Part shown: one piece after another, positions 22,798 through 31,204 of the stretch | Position numbering within the stretch: the first letter of the stretch is position 1 | Layout of the letters: every line of letters starts with the position of its first letter | IMG/VR virus record: IMGVR_UViG_3300021420_000058 | Location: 1-46,131 of that record | Direction: 5' to 3' (one strand) | Length of the DNA stretch: 46,131 nucleotides | Source of the DNA: a virus | Translations under genes and position numbers: made by a program | Notes under the pieces: generated by a model | Told to the model about the DNA's origin: nothing | What the model saw: only the letters and a program-made list of their open reading frames with translations | Databases searched by the model: none

Positions 22798-24642
22798 TTA
22801 TCGGACGCGACGTGCACGGATACGCCCATCAGCGGTTGCCGTACTTACTGTGAAGTTGCAATCTCCGACCAGAAATACCGTGGTCGTAGACGAGATGCTG
22901 ATACGTTGTACCGGCGCGATAAGAGAAACAGGGTTCGAAGTTGCCTGCGTCGATTCTATTACCGCCCTGTCCGGACTTGCGTTTAAGGTGGCCGAAGTTA
23001 CACCCGCCGACGCCAGTGCCGACTGAATCACCGTACTGGCTGCGGCGTTGAACTGCACGTTTCCGGTTACGTCCCAGTCGCCCGCCGTCAGGCTGATACT
23101 GGTGATATTCGCGGGGGTATTCGATGTCAGGGATACTGCTGAAGCCGTAGCCGTGACGAATTCGCCGATGCTTCCTGCATTCGCGCTATCGTTCGTCGTC
23201 GTTCCGACAATACCGTTCGTACTGGACGGTGTGATAGCGCCAGTCGCAGATACAGTCGTGAAGTGCCCCGCCGCCGGTGTTGTGCCGCCAACCACCGCGC
23301 CGTCAATTGTGCCGCCGGTAATCGTCGGGTTATTCCCGAACAGCGGATTCGCGCCCGTAGAGCCGAGCAACATCTGGCCGCTTGTGCCTGCCGCCGTAGC
23401 GGATACTGCCGAGGTCCCTTCGCCGAGCAACACACCGTGGACTGTCAGACTCGCCACGCCAATACCGCCGCTTGACACAGGCAGGGGGGTTGTTGCGGAA
23501 AGCGTCGTGAACGCGCCAGTGCTAGGTGTCGTCGCACCAATCGTCGTGTTGTTGATCGTGCCGCCGGTAATTACCGGGTTAGTGGACGAAATCGCGCCGA
23601 TACCCGCTGGCGTATCAATCGGCCATACATTCGTTTCGCCGTCCGTCTGCAACAGAACAGACGTGGAATTGCTCGTGCCCTGAGGCAGCAGATAGCCACT
23701 CCCGGTCGTACCGTCCGCACCGTTACTGAGAAAGACCGTAACGGTAAATGCGCCGGTTGTGTTGTTGGCGAAAGACGGTCGGCGCGAAGCCGTGTCATAC
23801 GTCCCGTTTGCAATGATGAAGGTGACATTGCTGGTTAGCGCGCCAGTCAGAATGACGTTTCGATCTCCCGGAGGGATCACGGACGCCATTACCTGTGCGC
23901 CATTGCTGTAGCCCGTACCGCCGTAAAGAACAGTTGCGGATGTCACCCCGCCGCCCGATACCGACGCAACGCGCAACGTCGCGTCCACGTTGCCGCCGGC
24001 CAGGGTGACGAGATCTCCGACCGCGTATCCGGAACCGGCACTTGCGATCGTCAGGATCGAGCCGATAACGCCGCCCGAAGCGAACACAACCGGCGAGAAG
24101 CCGCTGCCCAGCGTCGCCTGATTGTACGTGCCGCCGGCAAGCGTCAGCGGAACCGTCGTGGTCGAGCGGATAATCTGCTGATTCGTGAACGCGTCCGTCG
24201 CGATTAACGTCGAATTATCGTTCGTAGACTGCGTGGTCGCACTCGCTGCGCCACTGAACGAGGTTGTGCCCGTTGAGGTAAGGGTTGTGAAGGCGCCAGT
24301 ACTGGGCGTCGTCGCACCAATAGCAGAACTGTTGATCGTTGACCCTGTGATCGTCGCGCCGGTGATTACGGGACCGATAATTGAGGTAGGACCGTTGAGG
24401 GTGGCCGAACCATTAAAAACGGCACTGCCGTTCACGGTCAGGGTGTTTAGAGTCGTGCTTCCCGTCACCGTCAGGCCGGTGAACGTGACCGGAGACGTAC
24501 CGCCGCTGATGGGGATGAACTGGTTGAACGCGCCGTTCAGCGCCTGCGCGGTCAGGATTTGATTCGGAACGAAAGGAACGAACTGCGCCTGCGCTCCGAT
24601 CGAGAGCGCGAGCATGAGCAGCGCGAGAAGAATTTTTTTCAA
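22798..24642 (-). CDS. long fibre-like protein with Sec signal peptide, fibre repeats and GDW domain (614 aa)
   Basis: Signal peptide MKKILLALLMLALSIGAQA, cleavage after Ala-Gln-Ala. Three fibre repeats of the type IGATTPSTGAFTTL occur near residues 110, 370 and 460; between them is a beta-rich region with GSGYAVGDLVTLAGGNVDATL and VILTGALTSNVTFIIANGTYD. Residues about 475-614 are the shared C-terminal domain (NGIVGTTTNDSANAGSIGEF, SISLTAGDWDVTGNVQF, SSTTTVFLVGDCNFTV). The architecture is that of a trimeric tail fibre, but the signal peptide predicts export. It overlaps the zinc-finger protein gene upstream by four bases. Confidence 0.82.
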   Translation of the reverse strand: MKKILLALLMLALSIGAQAQFVPFVPNQILTAQALNGAFNQFIPISGGTSPVTFTGLTVTGSTTLNTLTVNGSAVFNGSATLNGPTSIIGPVITGATITGSTINSSAIGATTPSTGAFTTLTSTGTTSFSGAASATTQSTNDNSTLIATDAFTNQQIIRSTTTVPLTLAGGTYNQATLGSGFSPVVFASGGVIGSILTIASAGSGYAVGDLVTLAGGNVDATLRVASVSGGGVTSATVLYGGTGYSNGAQVMASVIPPGDRNVILTGALTSNVTFIIANGTYDTASRRPSFANNTTGAFTVTVFLSNGADGTTGSGYLLPQGTSNSTSVLLQTDGETNVWPIDTPAGIGAISSTNPVITGGTINNTTIGATTPSTGAFTTLSATTPLPVSSGGIGVASLTVHGVLLGEGTSAVSATAAGTSGQMLLGSTGANPLFGNNPTITGGTIDGAVVGGTTPAAGHFTTVSATGAITPSSTNGIVGTTTNDSANAGSIGEFVTATASAVSLTSNTPANITSISLTAGDWDVTGNVQFNAAASTVIQSALASAGVTSATLNASPDRAVIESTQATSNPVSLIAPVQRISISSTTTVFLVGDCNFTVSTATADGRIRARRVR

Positions 24643-25118
24643 GCCAACTCCGATTCGTTCAGTACAAACCCTTCCACGTCCGTATTGTTGAGCCGCGATC
24701 CGGGCGTGGCGTAGAAGTACGGCTCTACGATCTGCATGTCTTGCAGTTGCAACTCGCCACCAATCTGCTGATTGTCGATCGACGCCAGTTCGCCGCCCGC
24801 AGGCATCACCGTGGTCGTGAAGGCGACCATGATATTGTTGTTGAAGTCTATCATGTAGTTACCGAAGAAATCGGTAACCGCAAGGAACAGCGGATTGGTC
24901 GGGATGAAGGGTGGCGCGACATCGGGGCGCGACCACGGGATGGCTTGCGGGTCTGGAATACCGCGCACGAAGTCTTGCGGTTGGCGGACATTCCAGTCCT
25001 GCCGGCAGCACATCAGTCCGTCCCAGCGTTCTTTCAGGTCGCCGGAATGGTACTTCATTCCGCAGATGTCGCAGATTACGTCAAACTGGCCTTTCTTGTA
25101 GAAATCTGCGCGGCCCAT
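24639..25118 (-). CDS. conserved phage protein with N-terminal zinc ribbon (159 aa)
   Basis: Residues 16-42 hold CDICGMKYHSGDLKERWDGLMCC followed by RQDWNVRQPQDFVRG, a conserved phage signature in which CxxC and CC probably bind zinc. The C-terminal 90 residues are beta-rich (MIDFNNNIMVAFTTTVMPAG, GGELQLQDMQIVEPYFY). Proteins with this header are frequent in head/tail clusters of tailed phages and are probably minor virion or assembly proteins. The start follows AAGGAGGCGCC. Confidence 0.75.
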   Translation of the reverse strand: MGRADFYKKGQFDVICDICGMKYHSGDLKERWDGLMCCRQDWNVRQPQDFVRGIPDPQAIPWSRPDVAPPFIPTNPLFLAVTDFFGNYMIDFNNNIMVAFTTTVMPAGGELASIDNQQIGGELQLQDMQIVEPYFYATPGSRLNNTDVEGFVLNESELA

Positions 25119-25127
25119 GGCGCCTCC

Positions 25128-25580
25128 TTAGGCCGGGTTCAGACCAAGCTTCACCAGATAGAGGGTGATCGTCCAGCTTTCCAGCACAGAAGCGCTAGCG
25201 CCTTGGGTAGCAATGCCGATCCCGCCGGTTGAGCCTGCGAGACCTGATTGCTGGTACAGGCCGCCGAAGTTCTTGAAAAACTTGTTGGCGCGACCGATAC
25301 AGTTGTAGAAATCGACAGGGGTCGTCGCGTCCCAGTACAAATCAACCTGATAACCGGCTTCCGCCTGCACGTCCCACTCGATCGTATCGACACGCAAAGC
25401 CGCGCAACGCTGCTTGCGCGTGATGTCCACGTAGCCAAGTTGCGACGGCAGGATCAGCTGCTGATACGCCAGATCCGTGCCGCCCGCGCCGCCAGATACC
25501 CCGTTGGTACCGTTGATCAGGAGGACCGCATTACGCGGCCCGTCCTCCATGATCCGGATTGTGATCGCTGCGCCGGCCAT
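25128..25580 (-). CDS. minor structural protein (150 aa)
   Basis: Beta-rich protein with no charge clusters: ITIRIMEDGPRNAVLLINGT near the N-terminus, AALRVDTIEWDVQAEAGYQV, and a C-terminal ESWTITLYLVKLGLNP strand. This looks like a jelly-roll-like head decoration or tail-completion protein. It stands in the head-to-tail transition part of the late operon, four bases after the preceding gene. Specific function not recognised. Confidence 0.65.
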   Translation of the reverse strand: MAGAAITIRIMEDGPRNAVLLINGTNGVSGGAGGTDLAYQQLILPSQLGYVDITRKQRCAALRVDTIEWDVQAEAGYQVDLYWDATTPVDFYNCIGRANKFFKNFGGLYQQSGLAGSTGGIGIATQGASASVLESWTITLYLVKLGLNPA

Positions 25581-25583
25581 GGT

Positions 25584-26363
25584 TTAACGCTCCTTCGAGT
25601 AGCACTGAAAGTCAACCGTCATGGTCGTGATCGCTGCTGTCGCACCATTCGAAAGTGCGAGGGTCGGGTTCAAATTGACTGTCGGGAGGGTCGGCGCGAA
25701 AGCGCGGGCGCACGGGCCGAGGCCGGTAACAGGAGGCGATACGCTGCCGGTACCTGACTGCGGAATCCAGCCCACCAGCTGGTTGTTCGCGAAGATCCGA
25801 ATATCGCCGTGACGGTCTAGATACCACGCCAGATCGAAGTTCGTGTTGATTGCGTAGTTTGCAATCGCGCCGACAGGAACCGGAACCGTGACCGAGACAA
25901 CTGAAGCCTTGACAACGATCAGATTGATAGTCGTGACGCCAGCGGCTTTGCTGAAATAGATGCCGTCAGTAATAGCGGTCGGCGTGCTGGCGTTATTCGT
26001 CAACCCCGCGATCCAGGCGTTTGTGGTGAGCGTCGCCACCTGCATGCGGCATTCGAAGAACTGTTTCTGCGGAGGTGTAGCCGTGAAGCTGGCCGCCGGC
26101 AACTGAATCTGCGCGTAGCTGCCCGCCGTGCCTGTGGTTGAGAACAGAGCCAAACCGCCGTCGCCTGCGGTGTGCGCGACCGTGCCAGTGCCGCTATAAG
26201 CGTAAAGACCGTTGGTTGACGAACCTAGAGCGTTATCGAAGTCATCAAAAAACTGGTGATAGAACGCCGGGTTGCCGTTGCCGCAGTCCGCGAACGGGCC
26301 AAAAGGCTGATCGGTGGCGGCACCGCTGGGGTTACGGACAGGCGGTTGCGAATTAGAGGCCAT
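25584..26363 (-). CDS. jelly-roll structural protein, possible head decoration or fibre (259 aa)
   Basis: The N-terminal 30 residues are an extended Pro/Gly/Asn-rich arm; the rest reads as alternating beta strands (SYAQIQLPAASFTATPPQ, QFFECRMQVATL, DLAWYLDRHGDIRIFANN), the pattern of concanavalin-like folds in head fibres and decoration proteins. It has no membrane segment. Encoded between the basic peptides that follow the capsid gene and the next structural gene, which supports a capsid-surface role. Confidence 0.65.
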   Translation of the reverse strand: MASNSQPPVRNPSGAATDQPFGPFADCGNGNPAFYHQFFDDFDNALGSSTNGLYAYSGTGTVAHTAGDGGLALFSTTGTAGSYAQIQLPAASFTATPPQKQFFECRMQVATLTTNAWIAGLTNNASTPTAITDGIYFSKAAGVTTINLIVVKASVVSVTVPVPVGAIANYAINTNFDLAWYLDRHGDIRIFANNQLVGWIPQSGTGSVSPPVTGLGPCARAFAPTLPTVNLNPTLALSNGATAAITTMTVDFQCYSKER

Positions 26364-26381
26364 TCTTTAACTCCAGAGTAT

Positions 26382-26585
26382 TTACCAGCCGCTCTTGCCT
26401 TTGAGCGGGAATCGTTTCTTGCCGGGGCCGGCCAGGTGTGAGTGCGTCGCGGCATCGTGACCGGGAATCTCACGGCCAGCCTGATGCTCCATGTGCGGAG
26501 GGCTCTCGGTGACCTTGCGCGCGTCAGATCCGCCCACAATTCGCGCACCGTCCTTCAAGACTTGCGGATCGTTCTTTTTGTTCAT
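26382..26585 (-). CDS. small basic polar protein (67 aa)
   Basis: The ATG at 26585 overlaps the previous stop (TGATG). The product begins MNKKNDPQVLKDGARIVGG and is rich in His, Lys, Gly and Pro (HMEHQAGREIPGHDAATHSH, GKKRFPLKGKSGW). It looks disordered with a basic end. It forms a pair with the even more basic peptide encoded just before it, beside the capsid gene. A role in packing DNA or filling the capsid interior is a guess. Confidence 0.6.
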   Translation of the reverse strand: MNKKNDPQVLKDGARIVGGSDARKVTESPPHMEHQAGREIPGHDAATHSHLAGPGKKRFPLKGKSGW

Positions 26586-26758
26586 CAATACACCTGTTTC
26601 TTGTGCTTGACGCGTTTGGAGGGAGTCGCCTTTGCGGCGCCTCGCCCGCCCTTGCCGGCGGCCAGGAGCTTTTCCGGGCCGCTCATGCTGATGCTCCCTT
26701 TCGGATGCATGTTCTTTTTCGGCTTGTGGTCAGTCGTCATTCGCTTCTTCGACACCAT
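26585..26758 (-). CDS. very basic Lys-rich peptide (57 aa)
   Basis: ATG at 26756-26758 follows AAGGAGCACAGCG within the end of the homing-endonuclease gene. Sequence: MVSKKRMTTDHKPKKNMHPK, then GGRGAAKATPSKRVKHKKQVY. Lysine and arginine make up about a third of residues, with almost no acids. Such peptides near the capsid gene are candidates for DNA-binding internal head proteins. It overlaps the endonuclease stop region by 29 bases and the next gene by three. Confidence 0.62.
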   Translation of the reverse strand: MVSKKRMTTDHKPKKNMHPKGSISMSGPEKLLAAGKGGRGAAKATPSKRVKHKKQVY

Positions 26759-27431
26759 CGCTGTGCTCCTTCAAGTATTCTATCGCGGCTTGCAGGTAAG
26801 CGGGGTTGTCGCGGAAGTTACCTAGCGCCGTGTTACATCCTGCGCAAAGCAGCCCTCTGATTTTACCGCTAGCGTGACAGTGGTCTACTGCTAAAAGCCT
26901 CGTAGCGTCGCTGCCTCTACTTTTGCCGGTTTCGGGTTCTTTACATATTGCACACGTGCCGCCCTGCGCTGTGTACATCGCGTCATACTCATGGATGGTC
27001 ATGCCAAACTTATGGCTTACCCTCCAGTTGCGCATCCGGTCAGGGTACAACCTGCGTACCTCTTTCTGATATCGCGCGGAGTACTCTTTGTTCGTCTCGC
27101 CTTCTCGCTTAACCGCTACCTTCTCGCGCCAAAAAAAGTTGGAGGGAGCGAACGGTGCTGTTTCATCCGGTCGGCTGATGTAGTGGTTTTCAGTAGGGCG
27201 CTCGCCGACATCTTTCACGAAAACCCAAAAGTCATCCCACTCTTCCGCCCGACTTCTTCCCCTTCGGTCCATGGACTTCCAAGGTTCGTACAGCGGATGG
27301 GATAGTCTTTGCCCTCTGTCAGGACGAGACAACCCCAGCGTTCCGTTCTTCCTCACGCGGCTGTAATGCATGTTGCACAGGCCGTGTCCGAAAACTCTCT
27401 TGCCGCAGCCTTCAACTGAGCAGATGTTCAT
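26730..27431 (-). CDS. free-standing homing-type endonuclease (EndoVII/HNH) after the capsid gene
   Basis: 233 residues. The N-terminus carries a zinc finger (CSVEGCGKRVFGHGLCNMHY); the C-terminal 70 residues are a recombination endonuclease VII domain: CAICKEPE, LAVDHCHASGKIRGLLCAGC and NTALGNFRDNP, with the His-Cys metal cluster complete. Two-part proteins like this are mobile endonucleases in phages. It sits immediately after the major capsid gene, has its own sigma70-like promoter (27460-27488) and a strong AAGGAG site, and interrupts the otherwise gap-free late operon. Confidence 0.85.
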   Translation of the reverse strand: MNICSVEGCGKRVFGHGLCNMHYSRVRKNGTLGLSRPDRGQRLSHPLYEPWKSMDRRGRSRAEEWDDFWVFVKDVGERPTENHYISRPDETAPFAPSNFFWREKVAVKREGETNKEYSARYQKEVRRLYPDRMRNWRVSHKFGMTIHEYDAMYTAQGGTCAICKEPETGKSRGSDATRLLAVDHCHASGKIRGLLCAGCNTALGNFRDNPAYLQAAIEYLKEHSDGVEEANDD

Positions 27432-27459
27432 TTATAGGATCTCCTTGGTAGAAGACCCT

Positions 27460-27488
27460 ATCATGGAACATCAGGGTTGCGTTGTCAA
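27460..27488 (-). promoter_or_regulatory. sigma70-like promoter of the endonuclease gene
   Basis: On the minus strand TTGACA (27483-27488), 17-base spacer, CATGAT (27460-27465). The -35 box overlaps the stop codon of the major capsid gene. It lacks the TTTCGGCAATTGC core of the phage promoters, which suggests it came with the endonuclease. Confidence 0.5.
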
Positions 27489-28402
27489 GGTCCGATGCTG
27501 ACGAAGACCCCCCGCCAGTCGGCCATGCCGACGCTGTAACGCTCGTAGGCCTTATACTTCATGTTGTTGGTGTCAAAATCACCATCATCACTGAAGCGGA
27601 TTGCATTTCTCTGGAACAGGATCGGACCTTGCTTGGCCATGATGTTCGTGCGAATGAAGAACGTGTGCGGCGCGGTCAAATAGCGATTAATTTTAATTCC
27701 CTCAGGAAATAACTGAAGGTATTTAAGCGCGTTAATGTCGTTGTTCGCGGTTCCCGATTGGAACGTTGACTTCAGAATGCGCTGGGCATTGAACATTTCC
27801 GAGTGCTGAATGATCAGCGAACGAGGCATCAACGCAATCCGGTTGCCGCGATCATCCGTCGTGTACATCATCTGGATGACTAGGTCTTCCAGTGCGGCTT
27901 CCGACAAGTCCGCTGGTACGGTCAACGTGTTCGAGCCCGTACCACCGCCTTGCAACGGGTGAGCCGCCGAGACGAACGGAACACCATCCGAACCGTTGAC
28001 GGTCGGCATGTTGTTGTAGAAGTTCGCGACGATCGTTTCCTTGGTCTGGCGGAACGAGAAGCCCAAAGCCTCCGTGCGTTCTGCCGCGACTTGCGGATAC
28101 AGATTGTCGTCAATTTCTTCCTGCGTCACGATGTAGCCGAGGCCGTACGCGATGTGGATGAAACGGGTGATGAAACCCTGCCATTCCGAATCGTACTGGG
28201 TCGGCGTGCCTTCGGGCTTCGCCGGCGCCGGCGCGTAGCCGACAACCTGAACGATTTCTTCGTATTGCTTCTTGGACGAGAAAACGTCCACGAGCGGTTT
28301 CCATTCCTGAGCCGTTTCGTTGTAGCTGCGGCCAAAGGTTGCGAACAACCCAGGCCACAGCAGTTTCGGTTCGGAACCAGTTGTGATTACGCCGCCTGCC
28401 AT
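27485..28402 (-). CDS. major capsid protein (HK97 fold, separate scaffold)
   Basis: 305 residues, ATG behind GGGAGAAATAAT. Features typical of HK97-fold capsid proteins without a delta domain: N-terminal region (LFATFGRSYNETAQEW), YAPAPAKPEGTPTQYDSEWQGF loop, a long spine-helix region (EERTEALGFSFRQTKETIVANF type, here QVAAERTEALGFSFRQTKET), ALMPRSLIIQHSEMFNAQRIL in the P-domain, and a C-terminal SVGMADWRGVFVSIG strand. Encoded after the scaffold-like gene and a decoration-like gene, as expected. It should be the most abundant virion protein. Confidence 0.88.
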   Translation of the reverse strand: MAGGVITTGSEPKLLWPGLFATFGRSYNETAQEWKPLVDVFSSKKQYEEIVQVVGYAPAPAKPEGTPTQYDSEWQGFITRFIHIAYGLGYIVTQEEIDDNLYPQVAAERTEALGFSFRQTKETIVANFYNNMPTVNGSDGVPFVSAAHPLQGGGTGSNTLTVPADLSEAALEDLVIQMMYTTDDRGNRIALMPRSLIIQHSEMFNAQRILKSTFQSGTANNDINALKYLQLFPEGIKINRYLTAPHTFFIRTNIMAKQGPILFQRNAIRFSDDGDFDTNNMKYKAYERYSVGMADWRGVFVSIGP

Positions 28403-28430
28403 ATTATTTCTCCCTGATAGCCTGGGCTAA

Positions 28431-29060
28431 TTAGTAACCAGCGACGCCGGACGCGCTGAGTTCGTGCAAGTTGAACGAGACAACCCACTTGGCATTCACG
28501 CCAAACTGGTTGCCGCCGCCCGGAGCGACTGCCTGATACAGACCGCGAATCTTGAGCGGGAACGTCGCCGTGGTAGCCACGGTGCCGGTCGTCAAGGTCG
28601 TAGCCGAGATCTGGATCAGCGCATTCGCGTTGTTCGCCACGGTGAACGTCGCATTCTTGTTGCAGGACGTTGCCGTCAGCGCGTTCAGGCCGTCATCCTG
28701 GATGATGAAGATCGCGTTCGGATCGTCCAGCACCCAGGCGTAGTACGCACGCGACTTGGTAGCCGGCGCGTTGATCACTTCCAGCGTCAGCGGCGAGCCC
28801 TGAATCGAGCCGTTCTGGCCGACGGCCGGGACAGCTTCGAAGCCGACGATAACGCCACGTTGATACTCGCTGTTCGCGCCCGTCGATTTCTGGATCTGCG
28901 GGATACCGTTCGCATCGCCACCGGCAACCGTCTTCACAGCATCACCGATGCTGTACTCACTGCCATCCGACGACGGGATGTAATACATGTTCACTTGCCC
29001 GGTATACATTCCGTTGTTACGGATCGGCTGAAAGCCGAACGGGCCGATGGGATTTGCCAT
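28431..29060 (-). CDS. head decoration-type structural protein (209 aa)
   Basis: Begins MANPIGPFGFQPIRNNGMYTG, a recurrent opening in phage head proteins encoded just before the capsid gene; followed by IPSSDGSEYSIGDAVKTVAGG, YQRGVIVGFEAV, RAYYAWVLDDPNAIFIIQ and a C-terminal FGVNAKWVVSFNLHEL strand. It is all beta, soluble and without catalytic residues. Its position suggests that it coats or cements the capsid. Upstream is AGGAGCAGAGAG. Confidence 0.7.
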   Translation of the reverse strand: MANPIGPFGFQPIRNNGMYTGQVNMYYIPSSDGSEYSIGDAVKTVAGGDANGIPQIQKSTGANSEYQRGVIVGFEAVPAVGQNGSIQGSPLTLEVINAPATKSRAYYAWVLDDPNAIFIIQDDGLNALTATSCNKNATFTVANNANALIQISATTLTTGTVATTATFPLKIRGLYQAVAPGGGNQFGVNAKWVVSFNLHELSASGVAGY

Positions 29061-29075
29061 GCTCTCTGCTCCTGT

Positions 29076-29645
29076 TTAACCTGCCTGCCGGAATTCGCCA
29101 ACCTTCATATCCAGAGCCCGTTTCCGCTCATCCGGAATGTACTTTTCTGCGATACGATCGGTGTTGAGACCGCCGTTTTTCATCATTTCACGCTCGCTTT
29201 CGCGAATCTGCTTCGCTCCAGTCTGCTGGTCCTCTTCGAACCATTCCTTCCTGATCTTCAGCAGGTACGCGTACAGCGGTTCGCCGTTATCGAGCGTACC
29301 TACGATGGCGCGGACTCGCGAACCGACATCCGAATTGCGTTCCAGAACCTTGTTGCCGTCCTGGAGCGCTACTTCGTCCTGCGTCACGAAATCCCACCAC
29401 GCGCGACCGACTGCCGCCTCTACGCGACCGTCCTGGTCGTTGAACCATCGAAGCTGGTAACCCGGAATTTCCGTGTTGACCGACAGCTTCTTGGTGGTTC
29501 CGTTGAACACTCCGCGTTCGCGCACTGCGGTACGCGGAATGTCCCGTTCGTTCTGGTTGCGCATGACGCGATCCCCCACGAGATCGCTGTTATCGCCAAC
29601 ACCTGCGGCCAGTTGTTCAAGTCGTTCCCTGCTGCGGCTAGTCAT
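29076..29645 (-). CDS. conserved phage head-region protein (189 aa)
   Basis: Polar, charged protein: MTSRSRERLEQLAAGVGDNS, GYQLRWFNDQDGRVEAAVGR, VTQDEVALQDG and a C-terminal ERKRALDMKVGEFRQAG helix. Similar proteins occur in the head gene clusters of several podoviruses between scaffold and capsid, as far as can be recalled. It may be a minor capsid or assembly protein. No enzymatic motif. ATG overlaps the preceding stop. Confidence 0.65.
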   Translation of the reverse strand: MTSRSRERLEQLAAGVGDNSDLVGDRVMRNQNERDIPRTAVRERGVFNGTTKKLSVNTEIPGYQLRWFNDQDGRVEAAVGRAWWDFVTQDEVALQDGNKVLERNSDVGSRVRAIVGTLDNGEPLYAYLLKIRKEWFEEDQQTGAKQIRESEREMMKNGGLNTDRIAEKYIPDERKRALDMKVGEFRQAG

Positions 29646-30070
29646 CAGACGGCTCCTTCAGACAGACGTTGTTTCAAAAGATAGCCTTCCAAAGCCCAAA
29701 TCTTCGCCGTGGCATTCTGTTTCGCAATCTTGCATCCGATTTCCGGGTCGAAATTCTCAGGGCTAGCGCATGCACTTTCGCCGGTCACGGTGAAGCCGTT
29801 TTTCAGCACTAGTACACAAAATGTCAACAACGCAAGAGATACTGGCAAGTCCAGCATCTCAACGGGTACCTGCTCACCTTCCTGCTTGCCGCTATGCCGG
29901 TAGGCCATGTACCCGCCGCAGACGCCATTCGCTGCCGTAAAGTAATGCTCGCTTGCGATTGACGCCTCGATATCCGCCGGCGTCACCCGGGGAGCCGTTT
30001 TACCCTTACGAACGATTTCGTCTTCGATGCTCTGATCTTCCGTGCGCGGTGTTTGCGTAGCCATGTTCAT
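29645..30070 (-). CDS. N4 gp49 / Sf6 gp66 family protein (141 aa)
   Basis: The C-terminal half carries the family signature: LTFCVLVLKNGFTVTGESAC, ASPENFDPEIGCKIAKQNA, KIWALEGYLLKQRL. The middle has SEHYFTAANGVCGG, also typical of this Pfam family (Phage_gp49_66). Function is unknown in the family; members are small proteins often encoded in early or head regions. Here it lies between the scaffold-like gene and a head protein and overlaps both by one base. Confidence 0.85.
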   Translation of the reverse strand: MNMATQTPRTEDQSIEDEIVRKGKTAPRVTPADIEASIASEHYFTAANGVCGGYMAYRHSGKQEGEQVPVEMLDLPVSLALLTFCVLVLKNGFTVTGESACASPENFDPEIGCKIAKQNATAKIWALEGYLLKQRLSEGAV

Positions 30071-30951
30071 TAGCGTTTTCTCCGATCGTCATACCCGTAA
30101 TAAAGCTCCACCCATTGTTTCTGCGTCAGTCCACCTTCTGCGACCGCTTCGTCGCACACTGCCCGCGCATCCTTGGGCAAACTCGCGTACGTCTTGGCGC
30201 CGGTGGCGGCGCGCGTGGCGCCCGGCGTGGCTTCCTCGACTCCTGCTGCGCGGCGCGTCTCGAATTTCTCCGGGAACGCCTTGCGAACGAGTCGCGTGGT
30301 TTCTTCCAGCAGCTTGGCGAAGTCCATGGTCGGATTCTTCGCGCGCAATGCTGTGCCGATTCCACCTGCGGTAGCCGTCATCTCGTCGTCCGTGGTGAAC
30401 CACGGGTTGCGGGATGCCCACTCCACCATAACTGGGTTCTTTTTCCAGTCGTTCGGATCAGGTGCTGTGCTTTGGGGGTTTTCGGGCGCTTCAGGGAGTT
30501 CCGGGCCACGTTCGCGCAGAACATCGAGTTGTTCATCGATATCTGCTGCCGTTTCGTGTTCGCCGGACCGCAATGCTTCCCGTTTCTGTGCTTTCAGGAA
30601 CGCGACCTGCTGGTCGAATTCTTCCTTCTGCTTTTTGATCTGCATATCGAAGATCTTCTTATGGGCAGCGTCCATGCCGGACATCTGCTTCTTAAGGTCT
30701 TCAAGCTGCTTCTGCTGCGCGGCGACTGCCTTGCGCAAGGCGCCGTTATTCTTGCTGTGGAGTTCGAGAAACGCTTCGGCGTCGGTCCACTTGCCCGGAT
30801 TCCCTTCGAATTCCTCTTCGGGTTTCCAGCCTAGTGCGCGCGCCTGTTCCTCAACGTCGTCACCGCCCGCATTGGTCGGTTCGGTAACTTCACTGTTGGG
30901 ACGGTACTCGGGGATTTCCCCTTTGTCAACTACATCTTGAATGTCAGACAT
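30070..30951 (-). CDS. capsid scaffolding protein (293 aa)
   Basis: The acidic N-terminus (EVTEPTNAGGDDVEEQARALG) is followed by long coiled-coil helices at about residues 70-150 (LRKAVAAQQKQLEDLKKQMS, KKQKEEFDQQVAFLKAQKRE), then a Pro-rich linker and a helical C-terminal half with basic end (YGYDDRRKR), the usual capsid-binding feature of scaffold proteins. Length and position between portal and capsid genes match P22-type scaffolds. Overlaps the neighbours by eight and one bases. Confidence 0.78.
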   Translation of the reverse strand: MSDIQDVVDKGEIPEYRPNSEVTEPTNAGGDDVEEQARALGWKPEEEFEGNPGKWTDAEAFLELHSKNNGALRKAVAAQQKQLEDLKKQMSGMDAAHKKIFDMQIKKQKEEFDQQVAFLKAQKREALRSGEHETAADIDEQLDVLRERGPELPEAPENPQSTAPDPNDWKKNPVMVEWASRNPWFTTDDEMTATAGGIGTALRAKNPTMDFAKLLEETTRLVRKAFPEKFETRRAAGVEEATPGATRAATGAKTYASLPKDARAVCDEAVAEGGLTQKQWVELYYGYDDRRKR

Positions 30952-31204
30952 TGTTTTCCTCGATCGGCGAATACTTGCGTTCGAAAACGTCCTTCGGGTT
31001 GACGTACTTGTAGCCGTCTTCCTGAATCACGATGTAGTCATCGATCACCGGCGCGTAACGGGAAAGCATGCTCGCGTCCAGTTCGTGCCAGTTGTTATCT
31101 TCCGTAAGGACCAGCATTACGCCTTTCTCGTTGATCTCACTGGCGTTGCAAATTCGGCTAGCGTTGACGCGGACCGGCTTTGCGATATGGGTAAAGTCAG
31201 TCAT
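30944..31204 (-). CDS. conserved small phage protein (86 aa)
   Basis: MTDFTHIAKPVRVNASRICN, then VMLVLTEDNNWHELDASMLS and YIVIQEDGYKYVNPKDVFER. Compact alpha/beta pattern, soluble. It lies between the GroES-like and scaffold genes and overlaps both by eight bases. Its tight coupling to the co-chaperonin gene suggests a part in capsid assembly. Not assigned to a named family. Confidence 0.65.
   Translation of the reverse strand: MTDFTHIAKPVRVNASRICNASEINEKGVMLVLTEDNNWHELDASMLSRYAPVIDDYIVIQEDGYKYVNPKDVFERKYSPIEENNV

Noticed and set aside
28464-29684. Long plus-strand frame of 406 codons over the head genes
   Set aside because: Arg/Val-rich shadow of two well-supported minus-strand structural genes; no recognisable protein and no ribosome site.
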